Counted from the stretch's first letter, positions 8,241 through 19,904 are shown. The stretch is DNA of 64,000 nt from Cohnella rhizoplanae (GCF_948329515.1 NZ_CAOJCN010000003.1:186001-250000); one strand, 5' to 3'. The notes: generated from the letters alone by a model not told the origin. A program made the numbers and translations.

Positions 8241-9155
8241 ATGAAGAAAAAGCCGTCCTTCCTTCGCGGAAAAAACGGAGAGTTAAGCGTACTGTTTCTG
8301 CCGGGATTTTTATTCTTCCTCGTCATGTCGTACATCCCCATGGTCGGCATCATCGTCGCGTTCAAGGATTATAACCTGCGCAAGGGAATCTTCGGGAGCG
8401 AATGGGTCGGTTTCGAAAACCTGAAATTTTTCTTCGTCAGCGACACGGCCTGGCGGGTGACCCGCAACACGATCCTGTACAGCTTCAGCTACATCCTCAT
8501 GACGCTGCTCGTCTCCTTGACACTGGCGATCCTGCTGAACGAGCTGACGAGGCGATGGGTCAAGATTCACCAGACGGTCATGTTCCTGCCGTATTTCCTC
8601 TCGTGGGTGCTCGTGTCTTATATTTCCAACGCCTTCCTCGACCATCAGAACGGTTTCCTGAACGCGATGCTGAAGAGCGTAGGGGGGCAGCCGGTCGAAT
8701 GGTACTTCGGCGCGCAGTATTGGCCGATCATCCTCAATCTCGTGCATCTGTGGAAAGCGGTCGGCTTCAACGTACTGCTGTACTACGCGGGCATCATGGG
8801 GATCGACCAGAGCTACTACGAGGCGGCGAGAATCGACGGGGCGAGCAAGCTGCAGATGGCGCTGAAAATTACGGTCCCGCTGCTGGCGCCGCTCGTCACG
8901 ATATTGCTGATTCTGTCTATCGGCGGGATGTTCCGCGGGGACTTCGGCCTGCACTATTTTATTCCGAACAACACGGGACTCATCTACTCGACGACGGACA
9001 TTATCGATACGTACGTATTCCGCGCGCTTCGGACGATCGGCGACATCTCCATGTCGGCGGCGGTCGGCTTTTTCCAATCGGTCGTCGGTCTCGTACTCGT
9101 TTTGTTCGCCAACATGGTCGTCCGCAAGCTGAACGAAGAAAATTCACTCTGGTAA
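8241..9155 (+). CDS. Carbohydrate ABC transporter permease, LplB/YteP type
   Basis: The 304-residue integral membrane protein has about six hydrophobic helices and the EAA loop YYEAARIDGASKLQMALKIT near residue 195 that contacts the ATPase. It belongs to the CUT1-type LplB group, which imports oligosaccharides from pectin, xylan and related glycans. It is followed 14 bp later by its partner permease and then by the binding protein. No ATPase gene is present, which is usual for this group: a shared MsmX-type ATPase normally serves it. A regulatory-looking sequence pair (8120-8126 and 8138-8146) lies upstream. Confidence 0.93.
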   Translation: MKKKPSFLRGKNGELSVLFLPGFLFFLVMSYIPMVGIIVAFKDYNLRKGIFGSEWVGFENLKFFFVSDTAWRVTRNTILYSFSYILMTLLVSLTLAILLNELTRRWVKIHQTVMFLPYFLSWVLVSYISNAFLDHQNGFLNAMLKSVGGQPVEWYFGAQYWPIILNLVHLWKAVGFNVLLYYAGIMGIDQSYYEAARIDGASKLQMALKITVPLLAPLVTILLILSIGGMFRGDFGLHYFIPNNTGLIYSTTDIIDTYVFRALRTIGDISMSAAVGFFQSVVGLVLVLFANMVVRKLNEENSLW

Positions 9156-9169
9156 GGGGAGGTGCCCGC

Positions 9170-10114
9170 ATGACCACCATTCACGCTGCCGCCGGCGCCG
9201 CGCCCGAAATTCCCGCAGCGAGATCCGCGGCGCTCGACTCCCGTCCGATCTACCGATGGTTGATCAACGCGCTGTTCATCGTCGTTTCGGCCTGCATATT
9301 CGTTCCTTTTCTGCTCGTCGTCGTGTCCAGCTTCTCTTCGGAAGAATCGATACTCCGGCACGGCTATCAGTTCATTCCCGAGCGCTGGTCGCTCGGCGCG
9401 TACCGCCTCGTCTTCCAATCGCCGAAAATCTTGCTGCGGGCGTACGGCGTCACGATCGTCGTCACGGTCGTCGGGACCGCGCTCGGCCTGCTTCTGACGG
9501 CGATGACCGGGTGGGTGCTGTCGCGCTCGGATTACCGGTTCAACCGCCAGGCTACGTTTTACGTGTTTTTCACGATGCTGTTCGGCGGCGGACTCGTTCC
9601 GTTCTATATTCTGATGACCCAGTACCTGCATCTGAAGGACAGCCTGCTTGCCGTCATTATCCCCGGCCTGCTCAGTCCGTTCCACATTATGGTCATGAAG
9701 GGCTTCATGTCGAAGATCCCGTTCGAAATGATCGAATCCGCCAAGGTCGACGGGGCCAGCGAAATGCGCATTTTCTTCACGATGGTGCTGCCGCTGTCCA
9801 CGCCTGCGCTCACCACGCTCGGGCTCACGATTGCCTTTAATTATTGGAACGAATGGTTTAACGCGATGCTGTTCATCGACACGCCCAATCTCGCGACGCT
9901 GCAGCTGCTGCTCGTCCGGATGCTGAGCACGATCGAGTACCTCACGGCCAATACCGAGTTCGTGAAGCAGCTCGGCATCGACGTCGGGCAGCTGCCCAAG
10001 TACAGCGTGCGGATGGCGATGGCCATTCTGGCGGCGGGCCCGATGCTGTGCATCTTCCCGTTTTTCCAGCGCTACTTCGTATCCGGCCTCACGCTCGGCT
10101 CGCTCAAGGGCTGA
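9170..10114 (+). CDS. Carbohydrate ABC transporter permease, YtcP/LplC type
   Basis: The 314-residue membrane protein starts at the ATG at 9170, preceded by GGGGAGGTG. A frame extending to 8402 is only the shadow of the upstream gene. The EAA loop is MIESAKVDGASEMRIFFTM near residue 195, and the C-terminus YFVSGLTLGSLKG is characteristic of YtcP/LplC proteins. It pairs with the permease at 8241 to form the heterodimeric channel for an oligosaccharide, plausibly an apiose- or uronate-containing fragment judging by the adjacent catabolic genes. Confidence 0.93.
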   Translation: MTTIHAAAGAAPEIPAARSAALDSRPIYRWLINALFIVVSACIFVPFLLVVVSSFSSEESILRHGYQFIPERWSLGAYRLVFQSPKILLRAYGVTIVVTVVGTALGLLLTAMTGWVLSRSDYRFNRQATFYVFFTMLFGGGLVPFYILMTQYLHLKDSLLAVIIPGLLSPFHIMVMKGFMSKIPFEMIESAKVDGASEMRIFFTMVLPLSTPALTTLGLTIAFNYWNEWFNAMLFIDTPNLATLQLLLVRMLSTIEYLTANTEFVKQLGIDVGQLPKYSVRMAMAILAAGPMLCIFPFFQRYFVSGLTLGSLKG

Positions 10115-10217
10115 AGCTTACGCATGGGAATCCGCGGCCCGGGGACAGGCCTAAAAAACGCTTGTTCTCGCCGCCGCCGTCCAACATAATTAAAAAGAAC
10201 AGGGAGGTTTTTTGGAA

Positions 10218-11756
10218 ATGAAAAAATGGACTACGGGGTTGACCGCGGCATTATCTCTGGGATTGATCTTAAGCGGCTGCGGCAATAACGACGGAGGAAA
10301 CAACGCGGCGTCGTCCGCGGCCGCCTCCCCGTCCGCGTCGAACGCGGCGTCTCCGTCGGCCTCGCCCGCGGGCGATGGCGCCGCGTCGCTGGAGCCGGTC
10401 AAGCTCAAGTGGTACTACGTCCAGTTCGGCGTTCCGCAGGATCAGCAGGCGGTATCCGAAGCCTTCAACGAGATGACCAAAAAGCTGATCAACACGACGG
10501 TCGAGCTCGTCCCGATCGACGGCGGCGATTACGAGAATAAACTGAATACGATCGTGGCCGCGAACGACGACTACGATCTCGTATGGACCTCCAGCTGGCT
10601 GTTCAAGTACGGCGACAACGTCAACAAAGGCGCGTTCATGGAGATTACGGACGAGATGCTCGACAAGTACGCGCCGACCATCAAGGCGAGCTTTTCCGAG
10701 ATCGCGTGGAACGACGTTAAGGTCAAAGGAAAACGGTATGCGATTCCAAACTTCCAGACGTTCACCAAGACGCCGGGCTTCGTCATCCAGAAGCGGTTCG
10801 TCGACAAATACAACTTCGATACCGGCAAGGTCAAGACATACGCCGATCTGGAGCCGCTGCTCGCGCAGATCAAGCAGAACGAGCCGGGCGTCACCCCGTT
10901 CGCGATGAACAAAGACCAGACAAGATTGAGCGAAGCCTACGGCATGCAATGGCTCGGCGGCGTCGACTATCGCCTGAGCGATCCTTTTACCGCCATCGAT
11001 CTGCTCCAGACCGAAGAATACAAGACGCACGTCAAGCTCATGAAAAGCTGGCACGACAAAGGCTACACCAACGCGGACGCCGCCACGGTCGCCGACTTGA
11101 AGCCGCTGCTCGCCTCCGGCAACGCCGCCGTCGTGCAGGACTTCACGCTGGCGCCCGGCAGCGAGGCCGGACGCAAGGCGGACTTCGGCGGCAACGAGGT
11201 CGTCTACGTGCCGATCGCCGAACCGACCTTTACCGGCGTCACGCCGACGATGAACGCGATCAACTACAATTCCAAGCACGCCGACCGCGCGCTGATGCTG
11301 CTCGAGCTGCTGAATACGAATGCCGACCTCTTCAACCTGCTCACGTTCGGCATCGAGGGCAAGCACTACAACAAGGTCGCCGACAATACGATAAAGATCG
11401 TCGAGAACGGCGGCTACTCCAACAACGCGGGATGGATCTTCGGGAACGTGACGAACGGCTACCTGCTCGAAGGCCAGCCTGCGGATACCTGGGAGCGCGT
11501 CAAGAAGCTGAACGAAGAAGCGACCGTGCCCGCGCTGAGCGGCTTCAACTTCAACAGCGAGAACGTGAAGGCCGAGATGGCCAACATGGACGCCCTGTTC
11601 AAGGAGTACAGCCCCGGCCTCGAGACCGGTACGATCGATCCCGACAAGTACCTGCCGACTTACGCGGAAAAAATGAAAAAGGTCGGCTCCGAAACGGTGC
11701 TGCAAGAAAAACAAAAGCAGATCGACGAGTGGGCGAAGGCCAACGGCAAAAAATAA
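10218..11756 (+). CDS. Extracellular sugar-binding lipoprotein of the ABC importer
   Basis: The 512-residue protein has a lipoprotein leader with lipobox LSGC at residue 21, then a low-complexity Ala/Ser/Pro linker (about 27-57) and a family-1-type solute-binding fold. I chose the ATG at 10218 because AGGGAGG lies 10 bp upstream; the TTG at 10212 is too close. It captures the glycan fragment outside the membrane and delivers it to the permeases of 8241 and 9170. Large LplA-like binding proteins of about 500 residues are typical partners of LplB/YtcP. The 103-bp gap to the permease gene may hold a processing or secondary promoter site. Confidence 0.92.
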   Translation: MKKWTTGLTAALSLGLILSGCGNNDGGNNAASSAAASPSASNAASPSASPAGDGAASLEPVKLKWYYVQFGVPQDQQAVSEAFNEMTKKLINTTVELVPIDGGDYENKLNTIVAANDDYDLVWTSSWLFKYGDNVNKGAFMEITDEMLDKYAPTIKASFSEIAWNDVKVKGKRYAIPNFQTFTKTPGFVIQKRFVDKYNFDTGKVKTYADLEPLLAQIKQNEPGVTPFAMNKDQTRLSEAYGMQWLGGVDYRLSDPFTAIDLLQTEEYKTHVKLMKSWHDKGYTNADAATVADLKPLLASGNAAVVQDFTLAPGSEAGRKADFGGNEVVYVPIAEPTFTGVTPTMNAINYNSKHADRALMLLELLNTNADLFNLLTFGIEGKHYNKVADNTIKIVENGGYSNNAGWIFGNVTNGYLLEGQPADTWERVKKLNEEATVPALSGFNFNSENVKAEMANMDALFKEYSPGLETGTIDPDKYLPTYAEKMKKVGSETVLQEKQKQIDEWAKANGKK

Positions 11757-11763
11757 GGCTCTC

Positions 11764-11796
11764 CAGAGGACCGATCCCGCGAGGGGCGGTCCTCTG
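11764..11796. promoter_or_regulatory. Strong stem-loop without T-tract between binding protein and AraC gene
   Basis: A perfect 10-bp stem, CAGAGGACCG / CGGTCCTCTG, encloses 13 bases and is not followed by T residues. It is better explained as an mRNA-stabilising or attenuating hairpin downstream of the highly expressed binding-protein gene than as a full terminator. Confidence 0.6.
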
Positions 11797-11814
11797 AGGC
11801 CGTCATTATGAACG

Positions 11815-14157
11815 ATGCGGGTGAACCTGATGTCCTTGTTTCCGTCGATTCGATCGAGACGCTACTTGCAGCGGATCTGGCTGTCCGTCACCTTGCTGAC
11901 CGTCGTCCTGCTCCTCGCGACGGCCTTTTCGATCATGTATACTTCCGAGCGCACCGTGCTGCGCGTGCAGCAGCGCGCGAACGCCAAGGTGCTCTCGCAG
12001 ATCCGGTACAACGTCGCGCAGATGAACGAGATCGTCGCCGACACGGCGCAGACTTTGTACCAGAATAACGACGTGAAGATCCTGCGGTTCGCCAAGACGG
12101 ACGACGAATTCATGTACCAGCGGATCGCTGCGCTTGACACGTTCGTCGGCACGTCGTCTTTCCTGCACTCGATTTTCGTCTATAACGGGAATATGAAGCG
12201 TTTTTTCATCGGCAACGGCAACGTGAGAGCGCTGAAGGAGCCTTACGAAAAAAAATTTTCGGCCTTGCTCACCGATTCCAGGCGCACGCCCAAGCTGCGC
12301 CTGCTTCCGATCGACCTGGGCGAAGAAGGCGCAGAGTTCCGGAAGGTCGATTTCTTCAGCTACATTTTATTCGATCCCAGCTCGCGGGAAGGGCTGGACG
12401 ACGCCTTAATTCTGAATGTGAAGTCGACCTGGCTTTTCGATAACCTTGCGCTCATCGCCAAGGAAGACGGAGGTCGCTCCGGGCAGGCCTACCTGATGGA
12501 CGCTGCGGGCGTGATTCTGGGCGAGGGCAGCGAGCCGGAAGCGGGCGTGTCCCGTCTCGCGGAACGCATCGGCCGGCTGACGGCGGACGGCGATACGGGC
12601 GGGTCCAGGGTCATCGGCAGCGGCGGGCATAAGCAATTCGTTACCTTCATGGCCGCAGGTCTCCAGGATTGGACGCTGATCTACGCGCAGCCGTATTCCG
12701 AGGTCGTCGGTCAGGTGCAGCGGCTCCGGTATACGACGCTGCTGCTCACGGTCTTGTTCCTGGTGCTGGCGCTCTGCGTCGCCGTGGTCGTCTCCAGGCG
12801 TCTGTACCGGCCCGTCGAGCAGCTGTTCCGCTCCGTCGTCTCCAAGACGCCGGACGCGATGGTGCGCGGGGAGCCGATGCAGGACGAGATGACGTTCCTG
12901 TCGGGACTCTACGGCCATATGGCGGACCGCGTGAAGCTCGCGGATTCCAATCTGACGGAGAACCGCTGGATACTCAAGCGCTTCACGCTCCGTCAGCTCG
13001 TCCAGGAGAGCGCGCTCCGCACGCCCGGGCAATGGGCCAAGGAAGCCGCGGACAACGGGCTCGCCGTCGATGCGTCCGGCGGATACCGGATCTGCGTAGC
13101 CCGCGTCGACGGCGCGGCTTCGCTCAGTACGCGCGAGCCGAACGATCTGCGCCTGTATCATTACGCGATCTCCAACATCGCCGAAGAGATCGTGTCGCGC
13201 GAGTACGCGATCGAAGTCGTCGACCTGAAGCCCGACCATCTCGTATTCCTCGTGCAGCGGCGCAATGCGGATTTTGAGCGGCTGACTGCGCTGCTGGCGG
13301 ATGTGCAGCAGGTGGTGAAGGCGTATTACCGCCTCACGTTCTCGGTCGCAGTCGGCGATACGGTAAGCGAATGCCGGGCGCTTTCCGCGTCTTATGCCAA
13401 GACGCTGAATTTGTCGCTGTACAAATGGTTCTACGGCCGGGGGTGCATGCTGACGGCCGAGACGGTCCTGAAGCCCGAGTTCGCCGGGCGGGACGCGACC
13501 ATGTCTTCGGAGCTGGAGCGCAAGCTGGTCGAAGCGATCCGGAGCGGGAACGCCGAAGCCGCGGAAGCCGCGCTCGACCGGATATTCGAGCTCGCCGGCG
13601 CGACGACGTACGACGACTGCGTTCATGCGCTGTCCTACCTGGCGATCGTCATCAAGCGGACGGTCACGGAGGTGAACGCCAACAAGCTGAAGCCGATCGC
13701 CCACGACCTGTACCGGCTCCACGCGATCGTGCTGGAGCAGGAGACGCTGGAGGACGCGAAGCTCGTCTTCCGCCGGACGCTGCATGAGCTGTGCGCTTCC
13801 CGGCAGGAAGCGCGGGAGACGGACGCGGGCAGCTTCATGATCGAGACGATCAAGGAGATCGTTCAGGCGAACTACAAGGACTTGAACCTGAGCCTGCAGA
13901 GCGTGTCCGACATGCTCAAGATGTCCTCTGTCTACGTCGGCCGGCTGTTTAAAAAAGCGGAGGGGATGTCGCTTGCGGATTATATCAACGAGGTCCGGCT
14001 GGCGCACACGATGCAGCTGCTCGAAAAGGGCGATTATACGGTCAACGAGATCATGGAGGAGACCGGCTTCAGCAACCAGAGCCACTTTTTCCGTTCGTTC
14101 AAGAAGAAGTTCGGCACGACGCCCCGCGAGTACCGCTTGAAGAAGAGCTTGTCCTAA
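11815..14157 (+). CDS. Membrane-anchored AraC-family regulator with extracellular sensor (YesS-like)
   Basis: The 780-residue protein has one membrane helix near residues 22-44, a large extracellular Cache-like sensor, a second helix near 302-325, a HAMP-like linker and a C-terminal AraC DNA-binding domain (about 680-778) with two helix-turn-helix units (LSLQSVSDMLKMSSVYVGRLFKK and YTVNEIMEETGFSNQSHFFRSF, ending in GTTPREYR). These one-component sensors control transport operons for plant polysaccharides in Paenibacillus and Bacillus. It sits just after the binding protein, so it probably senses the same ligand, perhaps through the loaded binding protein. The start is uncertain: ATG 11830, preceded by GGGTGA, would shorten it by five residues. 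Confidence 0.88.
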   Translation: MRVNLMSLFPSIRSRRYLQRIWLSVTLLTVVLLLATAFSIMYTSERTVLRVQQRANAKVLSQIRYNVAQMNEIVADTAQTLYQNNDVKILRFAKTDDEFMYQRIAALDTFVGTSSFLHSIFVYNGNMKRFFIGNGNVRALKEPYEKKFSALLTDSRRTPKLRLLPIDLGEEGAEFRKVDFFSYILFDPSSREGLDDALILNVKSTWLFDNLALIAKEDGGRSGQAYLMDAAGVILGEGSEPEAGVSRLAERIGRLTADGDTGGSRVIGSGGHKQFVTFMAAGLQDWTLIYAQPYSEVVGQVQRLRYTTLLLTVLFLVLALCVAVVVSRRLYRPVEQLFRSVVSKTPDAMVRGEPMQDEMTFLSGLYGHMADRVKLADSNLTENRWILKRFTLRQLVQESALRTPGQWAKEAADNGLAVDASGGYRICVARVDGAASLSTREPNDLRLYHYAISNIAEEIVSREYAIEVVDLKPDHLVFLVQRRNADFERLTALLADVQQVVKAYYRLTFSVAVGDTVSECRALSASYAKTLNLSLYKWFYGRGCMLTAETVLKPEFAGRDATMSSELERKLVEAIRSGNAEAAEAALDRIFELAGATTYDDCVHALSYLAIVIKRTVTEVNANKLKPIAHDLYRLHAIVLEQETLEDAKLVFRRTLHELCASRQEARETDAGSFMIETIKEIVQANYKDLNLSLQSVSDMLKMSSVYVGRLFKKAEGMSLADYINEVRLAHTMQLLEKGDYTVNEIMEETGFSNQSHFFRSFKKKFGTTPREYRLKKSLS

Positions 14158-14231
14158 AATGCATCGCGGGACCGGTCGCGCGCGCAGGTCGCCGCGCATG
14201 CTGCGGATCGCACCGTAGGAAGACAACGATG

Positions 14232-14261
14232 AAGGCGCCCGACCCCCAGGTCGGGCGCCTT
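14232..14261. terminator. Bidirectional terminator between convergent genes
   Basis: Perfect 13-bp stem AAGGCGCCCGACC / GGTCGGGCGCCTT with a CCCA loop, between the AraC gene ending at 14157 and the convergent PhyH gene ending at 14266. Confidence 0.8.
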
Positions 14262-14265
14262 GCTA

Positions 14266-15105
14266 TTATGCCGGCGCGCGGCTCGCGCTGTAGACGACGG
14301 GGAAGTGCTCTCCCTGCATGAGTTCGCCTTTCTCCACCGTCACGTAAGGAATCATGGGATGCTTGTTCGACGGCTCGTAACGGGTGTGGCCGGGCATATA
14401 GTGGACCGCGATCGCGCGCCTTTTCAGCGTGGACGGGTTGTGCGGGCTGCCGTGCCAGGTGAGGCTGTGATGGTAGCCGACCTGTCCTTTCTTGATCTCG
14501 AAGGGGACCGCCTCCACGACCGCGCCTTCCGGGAGCAGCTCGGGTTTCCGGTGGAAGGGCTTGAAGTCGTCCGTGCTCGCGAGATACTGCTGATGATCGC
14601 CCCATCTGTGACTGCCGGGCACCATCCACATGCAGCCGTTCTCGATCACGGCGTCGTCGAGCGCGACCCAGGCGCTGACGAGGTCCGCGGGCTGGATGAC
14701 CGGCCAGAGCGGATGGTCCTGATGCCAGGGCGTCGGTCCGCCGGTGATCGGCGGTTTGTACTGGATCTGATCGTGCCAGACCCGGACCGTATCCGTCTTG
14801 CACAGCTGCGCGATCTCTTCGCAGATGACCGGATGGGCCGCATGCTGCAGGAAGGCGTCGCTCGCCATCCAGATGTTGACGATCTGCACCACCTTTTCGC
14901 TGACGCTTTTCTTCATGCCTTTGTACAGATTGTCGGCTTCCTCCTCGCGCATGTTGTGATTCAGCACCGGCCGCTTGACGGACTTTCCTTCCATGACCAG
15001 GTCCAGCTCCTCCCGCAGGCGCTCGACCTCCGCGTCGCTCAGCACGACATCCCCTTTCAGAAAACCGTTCTTCTCGAATTCCGCCAGTCTGCCCGCGTTC
15101 AACAT
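14266..15105 (-). CDS. Phytanoyl-CoA dioxygenase (PhyH) family Fe(II)/2-oxoglutarate enzyme
   Basis: The 279-residue protein shows the iron-binding facial triad: H128-x-D130 in TPWHQDHP and H218 in LTWHGSPHN, with an arginine at 229/230 suitable for 2-oxoglutarate. The start ATG is preceded by AAAGGAGAGGTG. Bacterial PhyH proteins hydroxylate very diverse small molecules, so the substrate cannot be named. It is divergent from an AraC regulator at 15243, with a cre-like palindrome in between. The same divergent arrangement recurs at 30221-31912, which suggests that PhyH enzymes here belong to sugar or glycoside metabolism. Confidence 0.88.
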   Translation of the reverse strand: MLNAGRLAEFEKNGFLKGDVVLSDAEVERLREELDLVMEGKSVKRPVLNHNMREEEADNLYKGMKKSVSEKVVQIVNIWMASDAFLQHAAHPVICEEIAQLCKTDTVRVWHDQIQYKPPITGGPTPWHQDHPLWPVIQPADLVSAWVALDDAVIENGCMWMVPGSHRWGDHQQYLASTDDFKPFHRKPELLPEGAVVEAVPFEIKKGQVGYHHSLTWHGSPHNPSTLKRRAIAVHYMPGHTRYEPSNKHPMIPYVTVEKGELMQGEHFPVVYSASRAPA

Positions 15106-15145
15106 TTTTGTTGCACCTCTCCTTTGGCTTCCCTATGATGTTGGT

Positions 15146-15159
15146 GATAGCGTTATCTT
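15146..15159. promoter_or_regulatory. Cre-like imperfect palindrome TGATAGCGTTATCT
   Basis: This 14-mer differs from the cre consensus at two positions and contains GATA-GCGT-TATC dyad symmetry. It lies between the divergent PhyH and AraC genes and could be a CcpA- or LacI-type site, though the symmetry may be chance. Confidence 0.35.
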
Positions 15160-15242
15160 ATCAACCCGCATCGCGGATGTATTTCCATAAAACCAACATT
15201 CATTTGCGTATTTCTAATCGATCGGGGAGCGGGAATGAAGCG

Positions 15243-16112
15243 ATGCAGACGAATGAACTGGCGCTTGAAGCGATGATGCCCACCGTTAACTTCGCGAACC
15301 GTAGCGCGGCCGTTGCCGGCGAGAGCTGGGGCTGCCGGATCATTCCGGACCATCAGCTGTTCTACGTCGTGTCGGGGCGCGCCGAGCTAAGAATGGACGG
15401 ACGCGTGTATGGCGCCCGGAACGGGGAATTCGTTTACTACGGTCCAGGCTATCCCGCGCAGCTGTCGGTGACGGAGCCGACGGAGTATTTCAGCCTGCAC
15501 TTTCATTGGCACCACGAGTCTCCCGAACCCGTTCATCCCGGCTACCGGCTGAGGCTCGCGGAGTTCGGGGAGGCTGCCGGCGATACCGGGCGGCTTGTGC
15601 TGAGAGGCGGCGGCCGCGAGGATGCCGTCATGCCGACGATGCTGTCCGTATCCGGGCTGGAATCGCTGCTGACCCGGATGGTCCGGGAATACGAGCAGGA
15701 GCAGCCGGGTTACGCGTACGCCCTGCGCGGACTGATGATGCAGGCTATTTCATTGATTTTCAGGCAGATCGTCGGAGGACGCGGCCGCCATGCCCGCGAT
15801 AACAAGATCGAGCAGGCGATTCAGGCGATCCAGAACCAGCCGGGCTACAACTGGTCCGTAGCGGAGCTGGCTGCCTTATGCGGCTATCATCCGATTCATT
15901 TTTCCAAGCTATTCAAGATCGAAGTCGGCCGGACGCCCAAGCATTACATCATCGGGGAGCGGGTACGACTCGCCAAGACGGCGCTGCTGCAGGGCGAGAA
16001 GATGGAGTCGATCTCGCTGCGCCTCGGCTTCACGAGCGTTCATTACTTCAGCCATCAGTTCAAGCGGATGACGGGGCTTACGCCGACGGAGTTTCGGATG
16101 CACGGGCAATAG
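15243..16112 (+). CDS. AraC-family transcriptional regulator with cupin ligand domain
   Basis: The 289-residue protein has an N-terminal cupin-type arabinose-binding-like domain (FYVVSGRAELRMDGRVYG, YFSLHFHW) and a C-terminal double helix-turn-helix (about 195-289: WSVAELAALCGYHPIHFSKLFK, then MESISLRLGFTSVHYFSHQFK). I chose ATG 15243, because the frame upstream to 15108 runs into the divergent promoter region and the protein proper begins MQTNELALEAM. GGGGAG lies 13 bp ahead of it. It probably activates the divergent PhyH gene in response to a sugar-like ligand. Confidence 0.9.
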   Translation: MQTNELALEAMMPTVNFANRSAAVAGESWGCRIIPDHQLFYVVSGRAELRMDGRVYGARNGEFVYYGPGYPAQLSVTEPTEYFSLHFHWHHESPEPVHPGYRLRLAEFGEAAGDTGRLVLRGGGREDAVMPTMLSVSGLESLLTRMVREYEQEQPGYAYALRGLMMQAISLIFRQIVGGRGRHARDNKIEQAIQAIQNQPGYNWSVAELAALCGYHPIHFSKLFKIEVGRTPKHYIIGERVRLAKTALLQGEKMESISLRLGFTSVHYFSHQFKRMTGLTPTEFRMHGQ

Positions 16113-16190
16113 ACCGCGCGGATCGATCCTCGCGGCGCGACGGCCGGCGGCGGCATAACTTATATCGATCGACTCAATAGTAAACATTTA

Positions 16191-16219
16191 TTAAAGTGCG
16201 TAGGCAATAGTGATAAAAT
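16191..16219 (+). promoter_or_regulatory. Candidate sigma-A promoter for mqo
   Basis: A weak TTAAAG box, a 17-bp spacer and TAAAAT preceded by TG (extended -10, 16211-16219) lie 56 bp upstream of the malate:quinone oxidoreductase start in an AT-rich stretch that stands out from the GC-rich surroundings. Confidence 0.45.
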
Positions 16220-16274
16220 AGATAGGGTTAAATATGATTCTTCCGTAAAATCTTAAGATATAAGGACGGTAAAA

Positions 16275-17792
16275 ATGAGCAACGGACAAACAAGTTCAGA
16301 CGTAATCCTGATCGGCGCAGGCATCATGAGCGCGACGCTGGGCGCCATGCTGAAGGAATTGGTGCCGGAGTGGAAAATCACCGTACTGGAAAAGCTCGCG
16401 AAAGCGGGGGAAGAAAGCTCCAACGAATGGAACAATGCGGGAACCGGGCATGCCGCCCTGTGCGAGCTTAACTATACCGTCGAGAAGCCGGACGGTTCCA
16501 TAGATATCAGCAAGGCGATCAGCATCAACGAACAGTTCCAGGACTCGATGCAATTCTGGAGTTACCTGGTCGAGAGCAAGCTGATCCGCAATCCGCACGA
16601 TTTCATTATGCCGCTGCCCCATATGAGTCTCGTGCATGGGCAAAAGGACGTCTCGTTCCTGAAAAAGCGGTTCGAGGCATTGTCCGGCAACCCGCTGTTC
16701 GGCGGAATGGAATATTCCGAAGATCCGGCCGTGCTGAAGCAATGGATCCCGCTGATCATGAACAACCGGACAAGCGGCGAACCGATCGCCGCGACCAAAG
16801 TCGATGCCGGCACCGACGTCAACTTCGGCGCGCTGACGCGCATGTTGTTCGAGCATCTGAAGAAAAATAACGTCGATATCAGGTACAATCAAAAAGTGGA
16901 CGACATGAAGCGCGCCCGCGACGGATCCTGGCAGCTGAAGGTCCGGAATACGGATAACGGAACCGTTGAGCGCCATTCCGCGAAGTTCGTCTTTATCGGC
17001 GGCGGGGGCGGCAGTCTCCACCTTCTGCAAAAATCGGGCATTCCCGAAGGCAAACATATCGGGGGATTTCCGGTCAGCGGACTGTTCATGGTGTGCAAAA
17101 ACCCCGAGGTCGTCGCGAAGCATCATGCCAAGGTCTACGGCAAGGCGAAGGTGGGCGCGCCTCCGATGTCGGTGCCTCACCTGGACACCCGTTTTATCGA
17201 CAACAAGAAGTCGCTGCTGTTCGGACCGTTCGCCGGCTTCTCGCCTAAGTTCCTGAAGACGGGATCCATGCTGGATCTGGTTACTTCTGTCAAGCCGCAT
17301 AACCTCGTCACGATGATGGCCGCGGGCGCCAAGAACATGTCGCTTACCAAGTATCTGATCCAACAGGTCATGCTATCCAAGGAACAGCGGATGGAGGAGC
17401 TGCGGGAGTTCGTTCCGGACGCCAAGACCGAGGATTGGGATCTGCTCGTGGCCGGCCAGCGCGTACAGGTCATCAAGGATACGGCCGCCGGCGGCAAAGG
17501 CACGCTGCAGTTCGGCACCGAGGTCGTGACGGCCGCGGACGGATCGGTCGCCGCGCTGCTCGGCGCTTCTCCGGGCGCATCTACCGCCGTCTCCGTCATG
17601 CTGAACGTCATCGGGAAGTGCTTCCCGCAACATATCAAGGCTTGGGAGCCTAAGCTCAAGGAAATGATTCCATCGTACGGCGCGTCCCTGGGGAAAAACC
17701 CGGAGCTGCTGCGCGAGATTCAAGCTTCGGCCTCCAGCTCGCTGGGGCTCAGCCCAAGCAAGTCGTACCAGGCGGCCAGCCGAAGCGTTTAA
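16275..17792 (+). CDS. mqo: Malate:quinone oxidoreductase
   Basis: The 505-residue flavoprotein oxidises malate to oxaloacetate and passes electrons to the quinone pool at the inner face of the membrane, as an NAD-independent TCA-cycle step. The N-terminal FAD site is [17 protein letters not shown], followed by the family hallmark [19 protein letters not shown] around residues 47-65. [27 protein letters not shown] and the C-terminal [14 protein letters not shown] are further typical blocks. Length fits the usual 490-510 residues. It stands alone between an AT-rich promoter and a terminator, so it is a monocistronic housekeeping gene. Confidence 0.96.
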   Translation: MSNGQTSSDVILIGAGIMSATLGAMLKELVPEWKITVLEKLAKAGEESSNEWNNAGTGHAALCELNYTVEKPDGSIDISKAISINEQFQDSMQFWSYLVESKLIRNPHDFIMPLPHMSLVHGQKDVSFLKKRFEALSGNPLFGGMEYSEDPAVLKQWIPLIMNNRTSGEPIAATKVDAGTDVNFGALTRMLFEHLKKNNVDIRYNQKVDDMKRARDGSWQLKVRNTDNGTVERHSAKFVFIGGGGGSLHLLQKSGIPEGKHIGGFPVSGLFMVCKNPEVVAKHHAKVYGKAKVGAPPMSVPHLDTRFIDNKKSLLFGPFAGFSPKFLKTGSMLDLVTSVKPHNLVTMMAAGAKNMSLTKYLIQQVMLSKEQRMEELREFVPDAKTEDWDLLVAGQRVQVIKDTAAGGKGTLQFGTEVVTAADGSVAALLGASPGASTAVSVMLNVIGKCFPQHIKAWEPKLKEMIPSYGASLGKNPELLREIQASASSSLGLSPSKSYQAASRSV

Positions 17793-17824
17793 TTGCACCA
17801 TTAATCTATAGGCTGTTTCTAGAT

Positions 17825-17862
17825 AGCGGCAATCTTGGACGGAATCGTTCGAGATTGCCGCT
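17825..17862 (+). terminator. Terminator-like hairpin after mqo
   Basis: An 11-bp perfect stem AGCGGCAATCT / AGATTGCCGCT encloses 16 bases. The following T-tract is poor (TTCAT), so efficiency is uncertain. Confidence 0.6.
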
Positions 17863-18005
17863 TCATCTATGAGACGGGGGGGTTCCGATCGAGAGTCGAT
17901 GTTTAGAAATGGAGCGAAGCGGGTATTAATCATCAAAAGTGTGCCTGCAGGCGAAAAATCCGAACGAATTGTAAAGATATAATAGAACGAAGATGGAGGT
18001 CAGCT

Positions 18006-19904
<1,899 letters not shown>

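Noticed and set aside
10269..11714. 481-codon open frame on the minus strand
   Set aside because: Lies wholly antisense to the sugar-binding lipoprotein, which has a lipobox and conserved fold; the antisense product is low-complexity.
12406..14226. 606-codon open frame on the minus strand
   Set aside because: Antisense to the AraC sensor gene; it overlaps the bidirectional terminator and shows no domain, so it is a GC-bias artefact.
16113..16160. Small GC-rich hairpin after the AraC gene at 15243
   Set aside because: The stem around CCGCG/CGCGG is short and no T-tract follows, so it is not listed as a terminator.
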